Shown here: positions 52,140-60,737 of the stretch, piece by piece
How the letters are laid out: every line of letters starts with the position of its first letter
Numbering within the stretch: position 1 is the first letter of the stretch
Source of the DNA: Leisingera coralii
GTDB taxonomy: Bacteria; Pseudomonadota; Alphaproteobacteria; Rhodobacterales; Rhodobacteraceae
Reading direction: 5' to 3'
Assembly (NCBI RefSeq): GCF_049056525.1
Contig: NZ_JBHUPT010000001.1
Location: 1 to 64,000, forward strand
DNA: 64,000 nucleotides
The notes under the pieces: model-generated
The model's input: the letters and a program-made list of their open reading frames with translations, nothing else
What the model was told of the DNA's origin: nothing
The model's database searches: none
Position numbers and translations under genes: made by a program

Positions 52140-53663
52140 ATGTCCCGATTTTTTGCGCGCGGCGGTGCCGCAGCGGCAATTTTGGTTGTTTCAGCCCAGG
52201 GCGCCCTGGCCGATCTCAGCGCTCAGGATGTCTGGGCCGACTGGAAGGCCTATCTGACCAGCACCGGCTATACCGTGTCCGGCACTGAATCTGTTTCCGG
52301 CAGCACCCTGACCGTCTCCGATGTATCGATGGTCATGCCGATCCCCGAAGAGGACGGCTCCGGTACCGTGAGCTTCCCGGAAATCCAGTTCGTGGAAAAC
52401 GGCGATGGCACCGTCAACGTGCTGCTGCCCGCGGAATTTCCGATGGGGTTTGAGTTCTCGGGCGACGGCGAGACTTTCTCGGGCAAGCTGATCTACGCCC
52501 ATGACGGCACCCCGATGAAGGTGGCCGGCGATGCCGAAAGCATGAGCTATGATTACCGCTCCTCCAAGGTCACCATGACACTGGATGAGCTGACCGCCGA
52601 TGGCGAGGCCGTGCCGGAGGGCGTGGCGAGTGTGCTGGTCACCCTGAACGACGTGACCACCAAAACCGATATGACGATCGCGGACTCGCGCAGCTACAAA
52701 CAGTCGCTCTCCGCCTCCAGCCTCAGCTACGACATGGGTTTCAACGACCCGGAGAGCAACGGCACCGGCTCCTTCAAGGGCGCGCTGCAGGGGCTCAGCT
52801 TCAAGGGCACCAGCACGGTTCCCTCCGGCCTCGAAGGCCCCGACATGGCAGCGCTGCTGGAAGCCGGTTTTGCCTTTGACGGCACCTTTACCTTCACCGG
52901 CGGCAACGGGTCCATTTCCGGCGTCGACGGCAGCGAAAGCTTTGCCATGGAGAGCAGCTCCCAGGGCGGCTCGATCGCCGTGGCGATGGACAAGCAGCAC
53001 CTGACCTATGACGTGTCGCAGACCGGCACCAACGTGAACATCACCGGGTCCGAGATCCCCTTCCCGCTGGCGCTCAGCATGGCGGAGACCGGGTTCAAGC
53101 TGATGATGCCGCTTGCCAAGTCCGAGGAAGAGCAGGATTTCGCCCTGGGCGTTACCCTGCGCGACTTTGCGGTTCCGGAAATGCTGTGGGGCATGGTCGA
53201 TCCGACCGGCCAGCTGCCGCACGATCCGGCCACCGTGGTTCTGGATCTGGTCGGCAAGGGCAAGGTGCTGTTCGACATGTTCGACCCGGAAGCAATGGAA
53301 TCGGTGGAAGCAGGCGAGGCCCAGCCCGGCGAACTGAACGCGCTGACCGTGAAGCAGCTGCAGGTCTCCGCTGCCGGCGCCGAGCTGACCGGCACCGGCG
53401 ATTTCACCTTCAACAACGAGGACCTGACCAGCTTTGACGGCATGCCGGCCCCCTCGGGTGAGGCCAACCTCAAGCTGACCGGCGCCAACACCTTGATCGA
53501 CAAGCTGATCCAGATGGGCCTGATGTCTGACAACGACGCCATGGGCGCGCGGATGATGATGGGCATGCTGGCAGTGCCGGGCGAGGGTGAGGACACCCTG
53601 ACTTCGAAGATCGAAATCTCCGAGGACGGCCAGATCCACGCCAACGGCCAGCGTATCAAATAA
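52140..53663 (+). CDS. DUF2125 exported protein
   Basis: A 507-residue protein with a signal peptide (AAAAILVVSAQGALA|D). The mature part is acidic, rich in Gly/Ser/Thr and made of repeated beta-strand-like segments with alternating polarity. It matches the style of DUF2125 proteins typical of Rhodobacterales, probably periplasmic or envelope-associated. Function unknown. It diverges from the SDR gene and ends in a strong terminator. Confidence 0.85.
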   Translation: MSRFFARGGAAAAILVVSAQGALADLSAQDVWADWKAYLTSTGYTVSGTESVSGSTLTVSDVSMVMPIPEEDGSGTVSFPEIQFVENGDGTVNVLLPAEFPMGFEFSGDGETFSGKLIYAHDGTPMKVAGDAESMSYDYRSSKVTMTLDELTADGEAVPEGVASVLVTLNDVTTKTDMTIADSRSYKQSLSASSLSYDMGFNDPESNGTGSFKGALQGLSFKGTSTVPSGLEGPDMAALLEAGFAFDGTFTFTGGNGSISGVDGSESFAMESSSQGGSIAVAMDKQHLTYDVSQTGTNVNITGSEIPFPLALSMAETGFKLMMPLAKSEEEQDFALGVTLRDFAVPEMLWGMVDPTGQLPHDPATVVLDLVGKGKVLFDMFDPEAMESVEAGEAQPGELNALTVKQLQVSAAGAELTGTGDFTFNNEDLTSFDGMPAPSGEANLKLTGANTLIDKLIQMGLMSDNDAMGARMMMGMLAVPGEGEDTLTSKIEISEDGQIHANGQRIK

Positions 53664-53688
53664 CCGTCAATTCCCTGACGCGTTACTT

Positions 53689-53718
53689 AAGGGGGCTGCC
53701 ATGCGCGGCCCCTTTTTT
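53689..53718 (+). terminator. Intrinsic terminator of the DUF2125 gene
   Basis: GGGGGC (53691-53696) pairs with GGCCCC (53707-53712), with flanking AA/TT extending the stem, followed by TTTTTT (53713-53718), 25 bases after the stop. Confidence 0.88.
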
Positions 53719-53785
53719 GCAGCCCGCACTTGCGGCAAGCCGCCTCACTGGATAGCTCTTTTATAGAGCAGAACAGAAGGTGCCC

Positions 53786-55132
53786 ATGACCCAGTCCCCC
53801 GAAGCGCTTTGCCACGCCCTGATCGATGCCGCCCGCAAGGCTGGCGCGGATGCCGCTGATGCCATGGCTGCCGAGGGCAGCTCCCTCAGCATCGAAGTGC
53901 GCGAGGGCAAGCTGGAGCACGCGGAACGCTCCGAGGGCACGGACCTGGGCCTGCGGGTGTTTGTGGGCAAGCGGCAGGCGCTGGTGTCGTCGTCGGACAT
54001 GCGCCCGGAAACCATTGCCGCGATGGCCGAACGCGCCGTGGCGATGGCCAAGGAAGCGCCTGAGGATCCCTATGCCGGCCTCGCAGATCCGTCGCAGCTG
54101 GCCCAAAACTGGGACCTGGCCGCGCTGGAGCTGGAAGACCCCAGCGGCGAGCCGGAACCGGCTGCGCTGCAGGCGGATGCCCTGGCCGCCGAGGCCGCCT
54201 GCCAGGAAATCGGCGGCATCACCCAAGTGCAGTCCGCCGCCGCGGGCTATGGCCGTCACGCGGTTCATATGGCTGCCACCAACGGTTTTTCCGGCGGCTA
54301 CCAGCGCACCGGCCGGTCGCTGTCCTGCACCGGGATCGCGGGCACCGGCACCGGCATGGAGCGGGACCACGATGGCGACTCGCGCACCTTCCAGGCCGAT
54401 CTGCGCAGCGCTCAGGACATCGGCCAGACCGCAGGCGAACGGGCCGTTGCCCGGCTGGGGGCGCGCAAGCCCAAGACCGGCAGCTTCCCGGTGCTGTTTG
54501 ACGAACGCATCTCCTCCTCGCTGATCGGGCATCTGCTGTCTGCCGCCAATGGCGCTGCAATTGCCCGCGGCTCCTCCTGGCTGAAGGATTCGCTGGGTCA
54601 GCAGGTGCTGCCCGAAACGCTCTCGGTCATCGAGGACCCGCACCGCCCGCGCATTTCCGGCTCCCGCCCCTTTGACGGCGAGGGGCTGCCGACCCGCCGC
54701 CGCACCGTGGTGGACAACGGTATGCTGACCGGCTGGACACTGGACCTTGCCTCCGCACGCAAGCTGGGGCTGGAAAGCACCGGCAACGCCGCCCGCGGCA
54801 TCGGCGGGGTGCCCTCACCCTCGACCTGGAACATCGCGCTGACCCAGGGCGAGGCCAGCCGCGAAGACCTGATCGCACAGATGGGCACCGGCCTGCTGGT
54901 CACCTCGATGATCGGCTCCACCATCAATCCGAACACCGGCGACTATTCCCGCGGCGCATCCGGCTTCTGGGTGGAAAACGGCGAAATCGCCTATCCGGTG
55001 AACGAATGCACCATCGCGGGCAACCTGCACGACATGCTGCGCCGTATCGTGCCCGCCAATGACGCGCGACAGCACCTGTCCACCGTGGTGCCGTCGCTGC
55101 TGGTCGAGGGGATGACACTTGCCGGCAACTGA
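53786..55132 (+). CDS. pmbA: TldD/PmbA-family protein, PmbA-like
   Basis: A 448-residue protein. In E. coli the TldD/TldE(PmbA) heterodimer is a metalloprotease that processes microcin B17 and degrades CcdA. PmbA-type features seen: LSIEVREGKLEHAERSEGTD near the N-terminus, FDERISSSLIGHLLSAANG and TGLLVTSMIGSTINPNTGDY, then SRGASGFWVENGEI. It lacks the HEXXH-like motif of TldD, as expected for the PmbA partner. The ATG at 53786 follows AGAAGG. It overlaps the phosphatase gene by 14 bases. Confidence 0.94.
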   Translation: MTQSPEALCHALIDAARKAGADAADAMAAEGSSLSIEVREGKLEHAERSEGTDLGLRVFVGKRQALVSSSDMRPETIAAMAERAVAMAKEAPEDPYAGLADPSQLAQNWDLAALELEDPSGEPEPAALQADALAAEAACQEIGGITQVQSAAAGYGRHAVHMAATNGFSGGYQRTGRSLSCTGIAGTGTGMERDHDGDSRTFQADLRSAQDIGQTAGERAVARLGARKPKTGSFPVLFDERISSSLIGHLLSAANGAAIARGSSWLKDSLGQQVLPETLSVIEDPHRPRISGSRPFDGEGLPTRRRTVVDNGMLTGWTLDLASARKLGLESTGNAARGIGGVPSPSTWNIALTQGEASREDLIAQMGTGLLVTSMIGSTINPNTGDYSRGASGFWVENGEIAYPVNECTIAGNLHDMLRRIVPANDARQHLSTVVPSLLVEGMTLAGN

Positions 55133-55922
55133 CCTTTCCCTGCTTGTAAAAGCGGCGGAACTGGCCGGAGACATCGCATGCCGCTTCACAGGTCCCGAAG
55201 CCAAAAGCTGGGACAAGCCGGGCGGTGCAGGCCCGGTGACCGAAGCAGACCTGGCCGTGAATGCGATGCTCGAAGACATGCTGCAAAAGGCGCGGCCCGG
55301 TTACGGCTGGCTGTCGGAGGAAACCGAGGACAGCGCCGCGCGGCTGTCGCGGGAGCGGGTGTTCATCATCGACCCGATCGACGGCACCCGCAGCTTTGCC
55401 GAAGGCTCCCGCACCTGGGCGCATTCCATCGCCGTCGCGGAAAACGGCGTGGTGACGGCGGCGGTGATCTACCTGCCGCAGCGGGATCTGATGTACACCG
55501 CCGCCAAGGGCCGCGGCGCCGCCTGCAATGGTGTCCCGATTCAGGTCTCTACCGCTTCGGATCTGACAAACACCGAAGTGCTGGCCGCCAAGCCCAACCT
55601 GCAAGCGCATCACTGGCTGGGCGGTACCCCGCCCGCGTTCATCCGCAGCTACCGCCCGTCGCTGGCCTACCGCCTGGCCAAAGTCGCGGATGGCAGGTTC
55701 GGTGCCATGCTGACGCTCCGGCCCAGCTGGGAATGGGACATTGCCGCAGGCGACCTGCTGCTGCGGGAGGCCGGCGGCACCATCACCGACAGGGCCGGAA
55801 ACCCCTTGCGCTTCAACAATCCGCACCCGCGCCTGAACGGGGTGGTTGCCGGCGGCAGCGCCCTGCACCGGACGCTGCTGAGCGCGCTGGACCCGGACAG
55901 CCCCGGCATCGCTGGACATTGA
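55119..55922 (+). CDS. CysQ/inositol-monophosphatase family phosphatase
   Basis: A 267-residue Mg-dependent phosphatase. The metal-binding motifs are GWLSEETED, IDPIDGTRSF and SWEWDIAAGDLLLREAGG. Family members hydrolyse 3'-phosphoadenosine 5'-phosphate (CysQ) or inositol monophosphates. The start is a TTG at 55119 placed 7 bases after GAGGGG and overlapping the pmbA 3' end. Specificity cannot be fixed from sequence. Confidence 0.9.
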   Translation: MPATDLSLLVKAAELAGDIACRFTGPEAKSWDKPGGAGPVTEADLAVNAMLEDMLQKARPGYGWLSEETEDSAARLSRERVFIIDPIDGTRSFAEGSRTWAHSIAVAENGVVTAAVIYLPQRDLMYTAAKGRGAACNGVPIQVSTASDLTNTEVLAAKPNLQAHHWLGGTPPAFIRSYRPSLAYRLAKVADGRFGAMLTLRPSWEWDIAAGDLLLREAGGTITDRAGNPLRFNNPHPRLNGVVAGGSALHRTLLSALDPDSPGIAGH

Positions 55923-56035
55923 TCTTGCCCGGCCTTATGCGGCGATAGCAGCCGCGGCTGCAGAAGATACAAGTTTTTCACAGACAAACCCGCATGTTGC
56001 CGATACCTTGGGCCGGAAATTTCAGATCGAACCAG

Positions 56036-57229
56036 ATGCAACGGCGAACCACAGCTCCCAGCCGCCAATCCGTGCTGCAGCCCCGTCCCAAGGGCGAGCT
56101 GCTGTGGGTGCATGCAACAACGCCTGAGCGCTACCTGGCTCTGTGCGACATCGGCCGCCGCCTCAAGAACCTGCGCCCGGACCTGTCGGTGCTCGCCAGC
56201 TGGGAACCGGACCTGCGGCTGACCGGCACTGTCGGCTGCGATATTCCCGTCGGTCCGCTGGCGGAAGACACCCTGGCGGAAGCGCGGGACTTTCTCAATC
56301 ACTGGCAGCCGGATGCCTGTATCTGGACCGGCACTCCCGCCCGGCGGGTGATGCTGCGGCAGCTGCGCGAGCGGGGCACCGGGGTGCTGCTGGCCGACCT
56401 GCTGGAAGATGAAGTCCCGAACCGGGCCAGCCGCTGGCTGCCGGACCACCGGAGGCGGCTGCTGGATGGGCTTACCTGCATCATGACCCCGTCCAAGGCG
56501 GTTCAGGCGCGGCTGATCCGCGCGGGCTTCCCGGCAGAACGGGTGGAGATGGCCGGCAAGCTGCGGGTTTCGGCAATTCCCCCGGGCTGCAATGACGATG
56601 AACTGGCTGCCATGCAGCAGACCCTGGGCAGCCGCCCGGTGTGGCTGGCGGCCCATATCAAACTCAGCGAGCTGCCCGGCATCCTGGAGGCCCATCGGGG
56701 CGCGCTGCGGCTGCTGCACCGGCTTTTGCTGGTGATTGCGCTGGATGACTATGCGGACCTGGACGCCGCCCGCGGCCTGCTCCAGGACAGCGGGCTGTCC
56801 TTTGCCGATTGGGAAACCGGGGGCGAGCCGGAGGATTTCACCCAAGTGCTGCTGACCGGCGGCGAGGATCTGGGCCTCTGGTACCGGCTGTCCCCGGTTG
56901 CGTTTATTGCCAGCAGCCTGGATCCCGCGGCCCAGGGCCAATCCCCCTTGGATGCCGCCGCCTTGGGGTCGGCCCTGCTGCACGGGCCTGGCATCCATGC
57001 ACACCGCGACCTGTACGAGCGCCTGGCTAAGGCCGGTGCTGCCCAGGTCGCACGCACGCAGGCGGAAATGACCGACGCTGTGGTCGCGATGTCGGCTCCG
57101 GACAAGGCGGCTGAAATGGCCCTGGCCGGCTGGCAAAGCGTGACCGAAAGCGCGGCCACAACCGACACACTTCTGGAAAAGGTCCAGGATCTGCTGGACC
57201 GGCGCGAGGATTCCCATGCGGGCACCTGA
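56036..57229 (+). CDS. KdtA-like glycosyltransferase-fold protein lacking catalytic motifs
   Basis: A protein of 397 residues from the ATG at 56036 (411 from 55994; neither start has a good ribosome site). Position before lpxK and the overall pattern (ELLWVHAT, DLGLWYRLSPVAFIASSL, PLDAAALGSALLHGP) match Kdo transferase WaaA/KdtA. However, each motif known from E. coli WaaA is changed: SVGE becomes TTPE, ETELWPN becomes TGTPARR, STHEGEE becomes HIKLSEL, PRHPER is lost and GGHNPLE becomes QGQSPLD. The N-terminal membrane anchor is absent. It is probably a diverged paralogue with a different role in LPS assembly. It overlaps lpxK by 14 bases. Confidence 0.8.
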   Translation: MQRRTTAPSRQSVLQPRPKGELLWVHATTPERYLALCDIGRRLKNLRPDLSVLASWEPDLRLTGTVGCDIPVGPLAEDTLAEARDFLNHWQPDACIWTGTPARRVMLRQLRERGTGVLLADLLEDEVPNRASRWLPDHRRRLLDGLTCIMTPSKAVQARLIRAGFPAERVEMAGKLRVSAIPPGCNDDELAAMQQTLGSRPVWLAAHIKLSELPGILEAHRGALRLLHRLLLVIALDDYADLDAARGLLQDSGLSFADWETGGEPEDFTQVLLTGGEDLGLWYRLSPVAFIASSLDPAAQGQSPLDAAALGSALLHGPGIHAHRDLYERLAKAGAAQVARTQAEMTDAVVAMSAPDKAAEMALAGWQSVTESAATTDTLLEKVQDLLDRREDSHAGT

Positions 57230-58217
57230 TTTCTGGCACAAGCCGCCGGGCGAATTCGATCTGCGGGCGGTCTTGCTTGCGCCGCTCGGCTGGGCCTATG
57301 CCCGCGCCACGGCTTCACGGGTCGCCAAGGGCAGCCCCGCCGCACCCGGCGTGCCGGTGATCTGCGTCGGCAATCTGAACGCCGGCGGCACCGGCAAGAC
57401 GCCCACGGTGATCTGGCTGCTGGACACCCTGCGCAGCCAGGGGCATGAGCCGCATGTGGTGACCCGCGGCTACGGCGGCACGCTGGAAGGGCCGGTGCAG
57501 GTGTTTCCCGGCAAGCATGAGGCCGCGCAGACGGGCGATGAGCCGCTGCTGCTGGCCGCCTTTGGCGAAGTCTGGGTTGCCAAGGACCGCGCTGCAGGCG
57601 CCCGTGCCGCCGCCGCAGCGGGGGCCACGGTCATCATTCTGGATGACGGCTTTCAAAACCCGTCCGTGGCCAAGGACCTGTCGCTGATCGTGGTGGATGC
57701 ACAGCATGGGTTCGGCAACGGCCGCTGCCTGCCGGCCGGTCCCTTGCGTGAGCCGGTGGCAACCGGATTGAAACGCGCCGACGTTGTGCTCTCAATTGGC
57801 GCAGAAGCTGCACAGAAGGCATTTGCCGCCGCTTGGGGCAGCCAGCTGCAGGGCCTGCCGCATTTCACCGGCGCGCTGGAGCCTTTGCAAACCGGAATGC
57901 CCTGGAACGGCACCCGCGTGCTGGCCTTCGCCGGCATCGGCCATCCGCAGAAGTTTTTCAACACCCTGCGCAGCCTCGGGGCTGATATCGCCCGGGCTGA
58001 AGCGCTGGATGATCATCAGCCGCTGACCCCGGCGCTGCTGAACCGGCTGGAGAATGAGGCCAAGCTGCGAGGCGCCCAGCTGGTCACCACCGAAAAGGAT
58101 GCCGTCCGCCTGCCCGACAGCTTCCGCCGCAAGGTTATCACCCTGCCGGTTAGACTGCAGGTCGCCGGGGAGGACACTTTGAAAGACATGCTGAAGAAAG
58201 TTGCGCCCGCGCCCTGA
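57216..58217 (+). CDS. lpxK: Tetraacyldisaccharide 4'-kinase
   Basis: A 333-residue inner-membrane-associated kinase that phosphorylates the 4' position of the lipid A precursor. The P-loop is NLNAGGTGKTP; other marks are VTRGYGG, GDEPLLLA, IILDDGFQNPS and the C-terminal LVTTEKDAVRLP. It overlaps the KdtA-like gene by 14 bases, so both are in one lipid A/core operon with the upstream phosphatase possibly included. Confidence 0.95.
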   Translation: MRAPDFWHKPPGEFDLRAVLLAPLGWAYARATASRVAKGSPAAPGVPVICVGNLNAGGTGKTPTVIWLLDTLRSQGHEPHVVTRGYGGTLEGPVQVFPGKHEAAQTGDEPLLLAAFGEVWVAKDRAAGARAAAAAGATVIILDDGFQNPSVAKDLSLIVVDAQHGFGNGRCLPAGPLREPVATGLKRADVVLSIGAEAAQKAFAAAWGSQLQGLPHFTGALEPLQTGMPWNGTRVLAFAGIGHPQKFFNTLRSLGADIARAEALDDHQPLTPALLNRLENEAKLRGAQLVTTEKDAVRLPDSFRRKVITLPVRLQVAGEDTLKDMLKKVAPAP

Positions 58218-58256
58218 CTGCCCGCCCCGGGGCGCACATCAGCCCCCTAGAAAGGC

Positions 58257-58284
58257 AAAAGCCCGGGCACATGGCCCGGGCTTT
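58257..58284. terminator. Bidirectional terminator between lpxK and the DsbA-like gene
   Basis: AAAGCCCGGGC, a 5-base loop and GCCCGGGCTTT (58258-58284) form an 11-bp perfect stem with A/T ends on both sides, between the convergent lpxK and thiol oxidoreductase genes. Confidence 0.9.
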
Positions 58285-58308
58285 CAATCTTTGCGGTGAA
58301 GCTTGTTC

Positions 58309-58980
58309 TCAGCCTTCCAGCTCAGCGTCGAGCAGCTTCTTGAACTCTTCATACGACTGGTTCGAGATCTTCTCGCCGTTCAGGATGAAGGACGGGGTCG
58401 ATTCGATCCCGTGTTCGGTGGCGTTCTCCTGGTACCAGGTCACCAGGGTTTGCGCCTTGGCGCCATCCTGCAGGCAGGCTTCCAGCTGCTCGTTCTCCAG
58501 CCCCGCAAGGCGGCCGATCTTGCGCAGCTCATCAACGATCTCCGATGCTCCGCCGGCCCGCGCCCACTCCGACTGGCCCTTGTAGATCAGGTCGGAAATG
58601 CCAAAGAACTTCTCCGGCCCGTTGCAACGCGCAATCATCGACGCCCACAGCCCGTAGCGGTCGAAATAGACCTCCCGGTAGATGAACTTCACCTTGCCGG
58701 TGTCGATATAGTCTTCCTTCAGCTGCTTGAAGACCGTGTTGTGGAAATTGGCGCAATGCGGGCAGGTATAAGACGCGTATTCGATCAGCGTGACCGGCGC
58801 ATCCTCCGCCCCAAGGGTCATCTCGGTGACGGTCGAGGTGTCCACTTCGGCCTCTTGCGCAAAGGCGGCGCCGACCATCGGGTTTTCCGGCAGATTGCTC
58901 TGGCTGTTGAAACCGGACAGGGCATAACCGCCCGCAACCACCGCAACAGCGGCAAACACACCTGACATGAGACGGGTCAT
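58309..58980 (-). CDS. DsbA-family thiol:disulfide oxidoreductase
   Basis: A 223-residue periplasmic thioredoxin-fold protein. An uncleaved or cleavable hydrophobic N-terminus (GVFAAVAVVAGGYAL) is followed by the active site YTCPHC in EYASYTCPHCANFH, the inserted helical domain, and the cis-Pro loop STPSFILNG. The start at 58980 follows AAGGAAAGGGG and overlaps the DciA-like gene stop by four bases. It probably forms or isomerises disulfides. Confidence 0.92.
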   Translation of the reverse strand: MTRLMSGVFAAVAVVAGGYALSGFNSQSNLPENPMVGAAFAQEAEVDTSTVTEMTLGAEDAPVTLIEYASYTCPHCANFHNTVFKQLKEDYIDTGKVKFIYREVYFDRYGLWASMIARCNGPEKFFGISDLIYKGQSEWARAGGASEIVDELRKIGRLAGLENEQLEACLQDGAKAQTLVTWYQENATEHGIESTPSFILNGEKISNQSYEEFKKLLDAELEG

Positions 58981-59504
58981 TTGAACCCCTTTCCTTGCGT
59001 TTTCTGTTTTGTCAGCACATTGCGCCCCAGGCGTTCCAGGGCGGCGCGCAGATCGTCGTTTTGCACCCCTTCGGCTGCCTTGCTGGCCTCCGCAGCATCC
59101 TGCGGGTCCGGCTGCAGCGGCGCTTGCACCTTGGGGGCATATTTGAATTCCACGCGGCCGTCGGAAAATCCCGTCGGTGCCGTTTGCGTGATCCGCACCT
59201 TGGAGATGGCGTTGAAGCCGTAGACCGCATTCACCCTCTCGCGCAGGCGCTCCTTCTGCATCTCCAGCATCGGCGCATTGGCCCCGGTCGTCAGCACTGT
59301 CAGCGTGGCGCCAAAGGAACCGCGGCCGTAACCAACGTTCACAGGCCGCGCCATGGCGGCAATGTCCGGGCCTGCGATCTCTTCCCAATGGGTCAGCAGC
59401 CGGGACACCGCGAATCCCCGGCTTTCCCCCGCCTTGCGGATCTGCTCGTTGAGGAGCTTGGAGGTTCGTGCGAACCCGCGTGTGGTGCTGCGCCTGAATG
59501 CCAT
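58977..59504 (-). CDS. DUF721/DciA-family protein
   Basis: A 175-residue protein with the DUF721 pattern in the first ~110 residues (VSRLLTHWEEIAGPDIAAM, RGSFGATLTVLTTGANAPML, LRERVNAVYGFNAISKVRI). DciA proteins help load the replicative helicase DnaB in bacteria lacking DnaC, which would be the role if orthologous. The C-terminal tail is low complexity. ATGA overlap with the DsbA-like gene; divergent from mutY. Confidence 0.9.
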   Translation of the reverse strand: MAFRRSTTRGFARTSKLLNEQIRKAGESRGFAVSRLLTHWEEIAGPDIAAMARPVNVGYGRGSFGATLTVLTTGANAPMLEMQKERLRERVNAVYGFNAISKVRITQTAPTGFSDGRVEFKYAPKVQAPLQPDPQDAAEASKAAEGVQNDDLRAALERLGRNVLTKQKTQGKGFK

Positions 59505-59588
59505 GATCTAGCTTTTGCTCGACTGCGTACCCTATTGTAAAGAGCCCGGGTACAGGCGCCAGCCCAACCGCAAGCCAAGGAATAACGA

Positions 59589-60653
59589 ATGCGTGACTTG
59601 AACAGCAATGCAGGGGTGATGAGCGGAGAGCTGCTGGCCTGGTACGATGTGCATGCCCGCGAAATGCCCTGGCGCGTCAGCCCGGCAGAGCGCGCGGCCG
59701 GCATTCGCCCCGACCCTTACAAGGTCTGGCTCAGCGAGGTGATGCTGCAGCAGACCACCGTGGCCGCGGTGCGGGAGTATTTCCTGCGCTTCACCAGCCG
59801 CTGGCCGACGGTGCTGGATCTGGCCGCGGCAGAGGACGCCGACGTGATGAGCGAATGGGCGGGCCTCGGCTATTACGCCCGCGCCCGCAACCTGCTGAAA
59901 TGCGCCCGAGCGGTGGCCAGTGAGCTAGAGGGTATTTTCCCGGACCGTTATGAGGGGTTGCTCAAGCTGCCCGGTATCGGCCCCTATACCGCCGCCGCCA
60001 TCGCCTCGATCGCCTTTGACCGGCCCGAGACCGTGCTGGACGGCAATGTCGAACGGGTTATGGCCCGGCTGCATGACATCCACGATCCCCTGCCTGACGT
60101 GAAACCCGTCCTCAAGGAGCGCGCAGCGGAGCTGACTCCGGCCCAGCGGCCCGGCGATTATGCTCAGGCGGTGATGGATCTGGGGGCCACCATATGCACC
60201 CCCCGCAGCCCGGTCTGCGGCATCTGCCCCTGGCGCACACCCTGCGCGGCGCGGGTCGCGGGCACCGCCGCCGAGCTGCCCAAGAAAGCACCCAAAAAGC
60301 CAAAACCCACCAGGTACGGCATCGTTTACCTGGCCAAGTCCGCGGAGGGCACCTGGCTGCTGGAACGGCGCCCGGACAAGGGGCTGCTGGGCGGCATGCT
60401 GGGCTGGCCCGGATCGGAGTGGAATGAGGCACCTGCCCCCAATCCCCCTTTTGCAGCGGACTGGCAGGATCTGGGCGGCGAGGTGCGCCACACCTTCACC
60501 CATTTCCACCTGATCCTGCAGGTGATGACGGCGGAACTGCCCGAAGGGTTCAACCCTGGCCCCGCGCAAGAACTCATCCCGCGGCACGGGTTCCGCCCCT
60601 CCAGCCTGCCCACGGTGATGCGCAAAGCCTTCGATCTGCACAAGGGGAGCTAG
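59589..60653 (+). CDS. mutY: A/G-specific adenine glycosylase
   Basis: A 354-residue repair enzyme removing adenine opposite 8-oxoguanine. The catalytic Glu is in WLSEVMLQQTTV, the helix-hairpin-helix in LPGIGPYTAAAIAS, and the catalytic Asp in VLDGNVERVMARL. The 4Fe-4S ligands C-x6-C-x2-C-x5-C are in CTPRSPVCGICPWRTPC. The C-terminal NUDIX-like domain (VRHTFTHFHLILQV) reads 8-oxoG. Full length. Confidence 0.96.
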   Translation: MRDLNSNAGVMSGELLAWYDVHAREMPWRVSPAERAAGIRPDPYKVWLSEVMLQQTTVAAVREYFLRFTSRWPTVLDLAAAEDADVMSEWAGLGYYARARNLLKCARAVASELEGIFPDRYEGLLKLPGIGPYTAAAIASIAFDRPETVLDGNVERVMARLHDIHDPLPDVKPVLKERAAELTPAQRPGDYAQAVMDLGATICTPRSPVCGICPWRTPCAARVAGTAAELPKKAPKKPKPTRYGIVYLAKSAEGTWLLERRPDKGLLGGMLGWPGSEWNEAPAPNPPFAADWQDLGGEVRHTFTHFHLILQVMTAELPEGFNPGPAQELIPRHGFRPSSLPTVMRKAFDLHKGS

Positions 60654-60737
60654 GTCACGCTGCGCCCCTCTTGGGTTTTCAGATCTTTGCGCCTAGGGTC
60701 GGCCAAGACGCGCGCTGACTGATTGGGAGACACTGGC

